A DNA stretch of 11,508 bases, from positions 1 through 11,508 of the forward strand of contig JAAEOP010001171.1 in the NCBI GenBank assembly GCA_024223125.1, read 5' to 3'. The translations under genes were made by a program, and so were the position numbers. The DNA is from Chloroflexota bacterium. Its GTDB lineage: Bacteria; Chloroflexota; Anaerolineae; Promineifilales; Promineifilaceae. Positions 7,522 through 11,508 of this stretch are shown here, one piece after another; positions within the stretch are counted from its first letter, which is position 1, and each line of letters starts with the position of its first letter. The notes beneath the pieces were generated by a model that saw nothing but the letters and a program-made list of their open reading frames with translations, had not been told where the DNA came from and did not search any database.

Positions 7522-8382
7522 ATGCTTCAGAATTTCGAAATAAATAAAATCCATCATATGAATTGCCTCGAGGGATTGCAGGCAATACCAGATAACTGTG
7601 TTGACATCGCCATAACCAGCCCCCCTTATTGGGGACAACGAGGCGATGTTGGTCTTGGCTTAGAGAAAGATCCCAGAGAATATGTTGCTAATCTAACAAC
7701 CATTTTGCTTGAAGTAATGCGTGTACTTCAGCCAAAAGGAATTTTATGGCTGAATATAGGGGATGCCTACAACACACCTATTAATTGGCGGCCAAAAGAT
7801 TACAACTATTCAACTCTTGGAGCAGATGGTAATGGTCTGGCGCCTACAAATTCAGCCTACATAAAAAATCGAGGGAAGCGCCGGGCTTTCATTGAAAAGG
7901 AAACTGGTTGGTTGCAATATGGCAATCTGCTTGCGCTTCCCTGGAGAGTAATCATCAATCTTTGTAATGCCGGTATGTATTTTCGTGGTGAAGTGATTTG
8001 GTTCAAACGGAAGGCTATGCCTGAAGGACGTTGTCGAAGACCACATCGAAAACACGAACCAATCTATATTATTTCTAAGAACGAAGATCATCATTTTCGT
8101 ACGAAGCCACCGGTTCCTTCAGTTTGGGATTTGAAAGCCGACCCAGTACAAGACAAAAAACATACCAGCACATTTCCCCTTAGCTTCCCACTCACATGTC
8201 TCAATGCAAGCGGAATAGAAAAGGGTTTGGTTTTAGATCCTTTTATGGGAAGTGGCACAACTGCCATGGCCGCAGTTATTAAAGGCTTTGACTATATTGG
8301 ATTCGAACTTGATGAAGAAAATGTAAAAACTGCATTGAAAAGAGCTAGATCTGTAACTCACCAATTTAGCCTGGGGATTTAG
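7522..8382 (+). CDS. Type II DNA methyltransferase, beta-class SPPY (probably N4-cytosine or N6-adenine)
   Basis: This is an S-adenosylmethionine-dependent DNA methyltransferase that protects the host from the adjacent endonuclease. It is 286 residues from ATG 7522. The catalytic motif IV TSPPYWGQR comes first (about residues 32-40). The middle region, about residues 90-190 (with WRPKDYNYS, GKRRAFIEKE and MYFRGEVIWFKRKAMPEGR), is probably target recognition. Motif I DPFMGSGTT with the following GFDYIGFELDEENV (AdoMet pocket) is at the C-terminus. The order IV-then-I is the permuted beta class. SPPY is common in m4C enzymes (M.PvuII-like) but does not exclude m6A. The frame is open upstream to 7405, overlapping the previous gene. 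That extension is unlike methyltransferase N-termini and still has host-like codons, so 7522 is preferred although no clear SD is seen. It converges on the endonuclease with 9 bp between stops. Confidence 0.88.
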   Translation: MLQNFEINKIHHMNCLEGLQAIPDNCVDIAITSPPYWGQRGDVGLGLEKDPREYVANLTTILLEVMRVLQPKGILWLNIGDAYNTPINWRPKDYNYSTLGADGNGLAPTNSAYIKNRGKRRAFIEKETGWLQYGNLLALPWRVIINLCNAGMYFRGEVIWFKRKAMPEGRCRRPHRKHEPIYIISKNEDHHFRTKPPVPSVWDLKADPVQDKKHTSTFPLSFPLTCLNASGIEKGLVLDPFMGSGTTAMAAVIKGFDYIGFELDEENVKTALKRARSVTHQFSLGI

Positions 8383-8391
8383 GAAAATAAC

Positions 8392-9540
8392 CTACGCTAA
8401 ATTTTTTCTATAATCATTCCACTTTTGAATAATATACGTTGGAAATATGTCATCTTCTCTGGTAAGGGAAGAAACATAGATTTTTTTACCGCTCTTCGTA
8501 CCGTCCTTACTTGGAACGGTCCTCAGATTGTAAGAAAAGCACGCCTCAAAAGACCCATGGTCTTCAATATATTTTCTTTTGTCGGAAGGTTGACCAGGGC
8601 TTCCAAGTTCTCCCCGATTTATCAGATCACCTCGAGGAGGGGGAAAAGATTTCGAGTCGAAGGTATATAAAACACTCAACAATCCTCTGTGCATCATAGC
8701 TTCACTACAGGGGACATCATCAGAAACACGTTCTGCTAATGATGCTTTGCAATGAATTCCACCAAATATGATTTGTCTTCCTTGATGTTGTCCATACAAA
8801 GCAATGTCTAATTTGGAATTGCCCACTTGACCTGATAATCCCATCTCATCAAGTGCCAATGCTTTTGCATTTCTTGTTAAAAGCGCCCTAATCGTTATCT
8901 CATAAGGTCTAAACACATCAACGTAATGGCGCTCGATAAACAACTCGACTCCTTCACCACCCGCCCTTACCCAGCTTTGCTCTGCTTTTGAGCGTTTGTA
9001 TTCTCTAATATACAAACGATAAATAACGTGTTGATAGATATCGCTGGGGTTTGTGCTAGGCAGTTCGGTTACGGCAAATTCTAAAGCTTCACAGATGGCT
9101 TCTCGATTCTTTAATTTTGGATTGGGTGCATTTAAAGATGAGAAAAGATTTGATATTTTCTCCTCAACGTACAGGTATTTCTTTTTTGTTACGTTCTCTA
9201 AAAACACCTCTGCAACATGATTTTTCCAGAGTAGTTGCTGTAAAATACCATTCTTTTTTTTGATAACTTGGCCTGGTAATGGTATCGGAATGGTAGATTT
9301 CCTTTCTTGAAACCAACCAATTTCCTGAAAAAATGATTGCATTTCATATCCAAGCACATTAAGCCAGTCCATGAGCTCAATGACATCCAGACGACGTTCT
9401 AGTCCTTCTACCTTTGCTATATAAGATTGTCTCTTTCCCAATGTTCTTGCTAAATCGTACTGGGTGATGCTTAATTTTATGCGAATATTCTTTAGCTCTT
9501 GTATGATATGAATGTATCTGGGGTCGCGTATCGTACTCAT
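8392..9540 (-). CDS. Type II restriction endonuclease (BsaWI-like, tentative) with N-terminal XRE helix-turn-helix
   Basis: This 382-residue protein combines two parts. Residues about 11-65 form a Cro/XRE helix-turn-helix (ITQYDLARTLG turn KRQSYIAKVE, then LDVIELMDWLNVLG). A helical linker (about 90-190) leads to a PD-(D/E)XK nuclease: SWVRAGGEGVELFIE (a possible early Glu), NSKLDIALYG (Asp245), IIFGGIHCKASLAERVSDDVPCSEAMM (Lys265 and possibly Glu280). The K-x-S-x-x-E/R ... E layout recalls the CCGG-cutting group (NgoMIV, Bse634I, BsaWI), and I lean towards BsaWI-like from memory. The recognition site is not proven. The gene is convergent with a DNA methyltransferase, as expected for a restriction-modification pair. 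No separate controller gene is present, so the fused HTH may autoregulate expression. The upstream SD is weak (GCGGAT directly before ATG). The gene is AT-rich and foreign in composition. Confidence 0.75.
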   Translation of the reverse strand: MSTIRDPRYIHIIQELKNIRIKLSITQYDLARTLGKRQSYIAKVEGLERRLDVIELMDWLNVLGYEMQSFFQEIGWFQERKSTIPIPLPGQVIKKKNGILQQLLWKNHVAEVFLENVTKKKYLYVEEKISNLFSSLNAPNPKLKNREAICEALEFAVTELPSTNPSDIYQHVIYRLYIREYKRSKAEQSWVRAGGEGVELFIERHYVDVFRPYEITIRALLTRNAKALALDEMGLSGQVGNSKLDIALYGQHQGRQIIFGGIHCKASLAERVSDDVPCSEAMMHRGLLSVLYTFDSKSFPPPRGDLINRGELGSPGQPSDKRKYIEDHGSFEACFSYNLRTVPSKDGTKSGKKIYVSSLTREDDIFPTYIIQKWNDYRKNLA

Positions 9541-9605
9541 ATCCGCTATTTGAACATAAGGATTGCTTTATCCCAAAACAGGATATTCATATGAGTTTTG
9601 GAATC

Positions 9606-9634
9606 TTGACACTGCCCCAGAGCTATTGTATAGT
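9606..9634 (+). promoter_or_regulatory. Sigma-70-type promoter of the lacI-family gene
   Basis: TTGACA (9606-9611), a 17-bp spacer and TATAGT (9629-9634) form a near-consensus promoter. Transcription should begin at about 9641, immediately before the operator. The 5' leader to the GTG at 9769 would be about 128 nt. Confidence 0.8.
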
Positions 9635-9643
9635 ATGTCTCAA

Positions 9644-9669
9644 ATGGAACCGGTTCCATGAGGTTCCAT
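9644..9669. promoter_or_regulatory. LacI-family operator plus phased extra half-site
   Basis: ATGGAACCGGTTCCAT (9644-9659) is a perfect 16-bp palindrome with a central C-G step, the standard layout of LacI/GalR operators. A second copy of the half-site GGTTCCAT lies at 9662-9669, exactly 10 bp after the first (9652-9659). The palindrome covers about +3 to +18 of the predicted transcript, where bound repressor would block initiation. The downstream gene is a LacI-family regulator, so autorepression is likely. Confidence 0.8.
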
Positions 9670-9768
9670 TTTCTATACATCGAACCACTAACCGCTGCTG
9701 CCCGCTTTCAAACAAACTAACTTCGTCGGGCATTTTGTACACCTTTTTGGAGAAGAAAGAGGACCCTC

Positions 9769-10779
9769 GTGGCAAGCGTAACCATTCGTGATGTGGCTCA
9801 AAAAGCTGGTGTTGGCGTGGGCACTGTCTCGCGGGTACTCAATAGCAGCACGGCCGTCTCCGAACCCACCCGCCAAAAAGTTCAACAAGCCATTCAAGAA
9901 TTAAAATACACCCCCAGCCCCATTGCCCGCCGATTGTCACTAGGCCGTACCATGACCATCGGCGTCATCGCCCCCTTCTTCATTCGCCCCTCCTACGTAG
10001 AACGGCTGCGCGGCATAGATGCGGCATTGGCCGACAGTGAATACGACTTCATCATCTACAACGTGGAAACCGTTGCCCGGCGTGACATCTGCTTTCGTGA
10101 ACTCCCCCGGCAAGAAAAAGTAGATGGTTTACTCATTATTACCTTACCTCCTACAGATAAAGAAGTAGATGATTTAATCCAACTCGGTATACCGACCGTT
10201 TTAGTAGACGGCATTCATCACCGCATTAGTCATGTCATGGTTGATGACATCGCCGGCGGCCATCAGGCTACCCAACATCTCATTGACCTGGGCCATCGCA
10301 AAATTGGCTACATCAGTGACTTCTTACAAGAAAGTCCCTTCGGCTTTCGCCCGGTAGCAGACCGCTTTCAAGGATATCGAAAGGCGCTCGAGGCCGCCAA
10401 TATTTCTTTTCAACCCGACTATCATCGTCAGGGAGAGTTAAGCCGCCGCGAAGCCCGTCGTCTGGCCCATGAGCTATTAACGCTGCCAGACCCCCCCACA
10501 GCTATTTTTGCCTACAGCGATACGCAAGCATTTGGCGTTTTGCGTGCCGCCCAGGCATTGGGGCTGAAAGTACCAGAACAATTATCCGTTATCGGTTACG
10601 ATGATCTTGAAATTTCTGAGCTGTTACACCTGACCACTATTCGTCAACATCTGTACCAATCCGGCGTACAAGGGGCTGAAATACTACTGAATGAAATCAC
10701 CGCCCCTTCATTGCAGCCCAAAGAAATAGTTTTACCAACAGAGTTAGTGGTGCGAGAGACAACAGCGCCGCCTGTTTAG
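9769..10779 (+). CDS. LacI-family transcriptional regulator
   Basis: This 336-residue DNA-binding repressor with a sugar-sensing domain starts at GTG 9769, preceded by AAGAGG at 9757-9762. Residues 4-26 form the helix-turn-helix (TIRDVAQKAGVGVGTVSRVLN). Residues about 48-60 (YTPSPIARRLSLGR) are the hinge helix with the Leu that normally wedges into the central CG step of the operator. From residue 62 on it is a periplasmic-binding-protein-like domain (TIGVIAPFF, VDGLLIITLPP, VDDIAGGHQATQHLIDLGHRKIGYI, PTAIFAYSDTQAFGVLRAAQALGLKVPEQLSVIGYDDLE). Length and motifs are those of a full, intact family member. Its own promoter carries a perfect operator. The gene downstream encodes an AglE-like sugar-binding lipoprotein, so an alpha-glucoside or similar sugar is the likely inducer (inference from context). 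It contains one ACGGCCGT, marking the return to host composition. Confidence 0.93.
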   Translation: MASVTIRDVAQKAGVGVGTVSRVLNSSTAVSEPTRQKVQQAIQELKYTPSPIARRLSLGRTMTIGVIAPFFIRPSYVERLRGIDAALADSEYDFIIYNVETVARRDICFRELPRQEKVDGLLIITLPPTDKEVDDLIQLGIPTVLVDGIHHRISHVMVDDIAGGHQATQHLIDLGHRKIGYISDFLQESPFGFRPVADRFQGYRKALEAANISFQPDYHRQGELSRREARRLAHELLTLPDPPTAIFAYSDTQAFGVLRAAQALGLKVPEQLSVIGYDDLEISELLHLTTIRQHLYQSGVQGAEILLNEITAPSLQPKEIVLPTELVVRETTAPPV

Positions 10780-10823
10780 GCTTTTCCAGAATTTAAGTGA
10801 TCCCGTTCGTTCTGGAAAAGCCT
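10778..10823. terminator. 14-bp inverted repeat at the lacI stop codon (possible terminator)
   Basis: AGGCTTTTCCAGAA (10778-10791) and TTCTGGAAAAGCCT (10810-10823) are perfectly complementary around an 18-nt loop. The left arm overlaps the TAG stop (10777-10779). No T-run follows, so it is not a textbook intrinsic terminator. It could be a bidirectional or Rho-assisted terminator, an mRNA 3' stabiliser, or a repeat element. Confidence 0.55.
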
Positions 10824-10826
10824 CTA

Positions 10827-10877
10827 GCCAATCCTGAAAATCCTCCTAAATTGGAATCATTATTTTTCAGGATTGGC
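10827..10877. repeat. Second inverted repeat downstream of lacI
   Basis: GCCAATCCTGAAAA (10827-10840) and TTTTCAGGATTGGC (10864-10877) are perfect 14-bp arms around a 23-nt loop that contains TCCTCCT. It begins 3 nt after the previous inverted repeat ends. The unrelated sequence but identical arm length suggests a tandem of palindromic elements rather than one terminator. Confidence 0.65.
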
Positions 10878-10900
10878 CTTAATCATTAAATTATGAAATC

Positions 10901-10918
10901 GGAAAACGGCCGTTTTCC
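10901..10918. repeat. Perfect 18-bp palindrome centred on ACGGCCGT
   Basis: GGAAAACGGCCGTTTTCC reads the same on both strands and is followed by TTTC. It is the only intergenic copy of the iterated octamer ACGGCCGT in the window. It could be a short terminator-like hairpin or a protein-binding site ahead of the sugar transporter. It shares outer GGAA/TTCC with the LacI operator but has a longer spacing, so I do not call it an operator. Confidence 0.55.
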
Positions 10919-11015
10919 TTTCAAATCTATACTCAAAGGAGATGTCTATAAGATAAACAAATGAACCATTTTATCGAATTCAAAAACACGATTCGTTGCA
11001 AGAATAAATTTCCAC

Positions 11016-11020
11016 GGAGG
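11016..11020 (+). promoter_or_regulatory. Shine-Dalgarno GGAGG of the sugar-binding protein
   Basis: GGAGG lies 9 nt before the ATG at 11030 and directly before the lipoprotein signal peptide. An in-frame ATG at 10961 has no spaced SD (an AAAGGAG at 10934-10940 is 20 nt away) and would add 23 basic residues, so 11030 is preferred. Confidence 0.7.
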
Positions 11021-11029
11021 AAAAGAACC

Positions 11030-11508
11030 ATGTTAAATCGTAAATTATTCAGAGTATTAGCTATGCTGCTGGTACTCGCCCTATTCCTGGCCGCTTGTGG
11101 TGGTGATACCCCAGAAGAAACGCCAGCCGAAGAACCAGCCACCGAAGAACAAACTGGCGAAGAACCGGCCGAAGAGTCAGCAGAAGAACCGGCCGAAGAA
11201 GAAGCGCCTGTACCCGAACAGTTACCAGTGCCGGAAGTCCCCTTTGCTGTCATGCCCGGCGGCTTTCTGGAACAAGCTATACTTGGTGATTATGATGGTA
11301 CAGTCGTCACCGTAGATGGCCCATTTGCTGATGCAGATGTTGTCCGCTTTGATAAATCAATAGCGCCATTTGAAGATGCAACCGGCATAGATGTGCAGTA
11401 CATTGGTGGTAAAGAATTTGAGACCACCATTTCAGTACGTGTAGAAGCAGGCGACCCACCTGACATCGCTGACTTCCCGCAGCCAGGTTTAATGGCCGGT
11501 TTTGTACG
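11030..11508 (+). CDS. Sugar ABC transporter substrate-binding lipoprotein, AglE-like (3' truncated by window edge)
   Basis: The frame is open from ATG 11030 to the window end (159 complete codons); the family is about 450 residues, so roughly a third is visible. The N-terminus MLNRKLFRVLAMLLVLALFLAAC is a lipoprotein signal with lipobox LAAC (Cys23). Next comes an acidic Glu/Pro/Ala linker (about 27-65) with repeated EEPA units, a tether to the membrane. The mature fold begins near GTVVTVDGPFADADVVRF. The stretch IAPFEDATGIDVQYIGGKEFE ... EAGDPPDIADFPQPG closely resembles alpha-glucoside-binding AglE proteins (family 1 solute-binding proteins), by recollection. It binds the sugar outside the cell and hands it to a permease presumably encoded to the right. 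The LacI regulator immediately upstream fits control by the same sugar. No second exact operator is seen in 10780-11029. Confidence 0.85.
   Translation, partial: MLNRKLFRVLAMLLVLALFLAACGGDTPEETPAEEPATEEQTGEEPAEESAEEPAEEEAPVPEQLPVPEVPFAVMPGGFLEQAILGDYDGTVVTVDGPFADADVVRFDKSIAPFEDATGIDVQYIGGKEFETTISVRVEAGDPPDIADFPQPGLMAGFV

Larger units (their letters stand above)
7486..9597. mobile_element. Probable horizontally acquired restriction-modification island
   Basis: The segment holds only the methyltransferase and endonuclease genes. It is visibly AT-richer than both flanks and contains no ACGGCCGT and no CGGCCG between 7369 and 9849, although these are frequent everywhere else. The 8-bp sequence TATGAGTT occurs at 7486-7493 and again at 9590-9597, just outside the two genes. 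It may be a duplicated target, or chance. No transposase, integrase or tRNA is present, so the mechanism of entry is unknown and the exact limits are inferred. Confidence 0.5.
22..10913. repeat. Highly iterated octamer ACGGCCGT, 19 dispersed copies
   Basis: Copies begin at 22, 563, 918, 1510, 2495, 2793, 2955, 3036, 3802, 4249, 4411, 4465, 6211, 6666, 6743, 7097, 7361, 9850 and 10906. Eighteen are in genes: 13 read Thr-Ala-Val, three Asn/Asp-Gly-Arg and two Arg-Pro, so all three frames are used. One is intergenic. About 22 further CGGCCG cores have other flanks, so roughly 46% of cores carry the A...T flank against 1/16 expected. No copy lies between 7369 and 9849. Confidence 0.85.

Noticed and set aside
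8395..8700. Plus-strand open frames opposite the endonuclease C-terminus
   Set aside because: They are shadows of the minus-strand gene, without start signals or recognisable domains.
10901..10918. Second LacI operator before the sugar-binding protein gene
   Set aside because: Outer GGAA/TTCC agree with the operator, but the spacing is six bases longer and the centre differs. The palindrome is better explained by the iterated octamer.
10942..10956. Four-codon ATG TCT ATA AGA TAA leader after AAAGGAG
   Set aside because: The SD-like sequence abuts the ATG with almost no spacing, and nothing indicates attenuation; probably chance.
11097..11315. Lysine-rich open frame inside the sugar-binding lipoprotein gene
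   Set aside because: It is the shifted reading of the GAA-rich acidic linker; the frame from 11030 has the signal peptide and family match.
1..11508. CRISPR arrays, tRNA, rRNA, insertion-sequence transposases
   Set aside because: No regularly spaced repeats, no tRNA-like cloverleaf or CCA end, and no transposase or integrase motif was seen on either strand by eye.

Overview
The window looks like chromosomal DNA of a filamentous or sludge-type Chloroflexota (Anaerolineae/Caldilineae-like) bacterium. This is inferred from four things: lipoprotein-rich secreted hydrolases, a secreted protein ending in a YLPMI tail, an AglE-like sugar-binding lipoprotein behind a LacI regulator, and intergenic DNA full of palindromes. 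No rRNA or housekeeping marker is present, so the placement is tentative. A strong genome-level signature is the 8-bp palindrome ACGGCCGT, counted 19 times by eye where about 0.2 would be expected by chance.

Layout, left to right. (1) At 1-724 is the 3' end of a gamma-glutamyltranspeptidase, including the whole catalytic small subunit. It overlaps an M15B (VanY-type) D-Ala-D-Ala carboxypeptidase lipoprotein at 714-1568. (2) At 1628-5220 is an ABC-2 exporter operon: one ATPase and two homologous but divergent six-TM permeases, with a different palindromic element at each internal junction. (3) At 5377-6924 is a secreted M23 zinc metallopeptidase with a C-terminal Ig-like domain and a YLPMI tail, preceded by a 20-bp-arm hairpin. 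(4) At 7064-7480 is a small protein of unknown function. (5) At 7522-9540 is a compact type II restriction-modification module. A beta-class (permuted) SPPY methyltransferase and a restriction endonuclease converge tail to tail with 9 bp between stops, and the endonuclease carries an N-terminal XRE helix-turn-helix. The module is AT-richer than its surroundings and lacks even the CGGCCG core, which points to recent acquisition. (6) At 9606-11508 is a sugar-uptake locus: a near-consensus promoter overlapping a perfect LacI-type operator, a LacI-family repressor, three consecutive palindromes, and the start of an alpha-glucoside-type (AglE-like) solute-binding lipoprotein that runs off the right edge.

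How the parts fit. The GGT, M15 and M23 genes are extracytoplasmic peptidases probably acting on peptide or cell-wall material. The ABC-2 operon is self-contained export machinery of unknown substrate. The LacI regulator probably represses its own promoter and, by context, the downstream sugar transporter. The restriction-modification module is a separate defence insert. I see no wholly new multigene system. The most unusual items are the highly iterated palindrome with its gap over the restriction-modification island, and the endonuclease fused to its own DNA-binding regulator domain.
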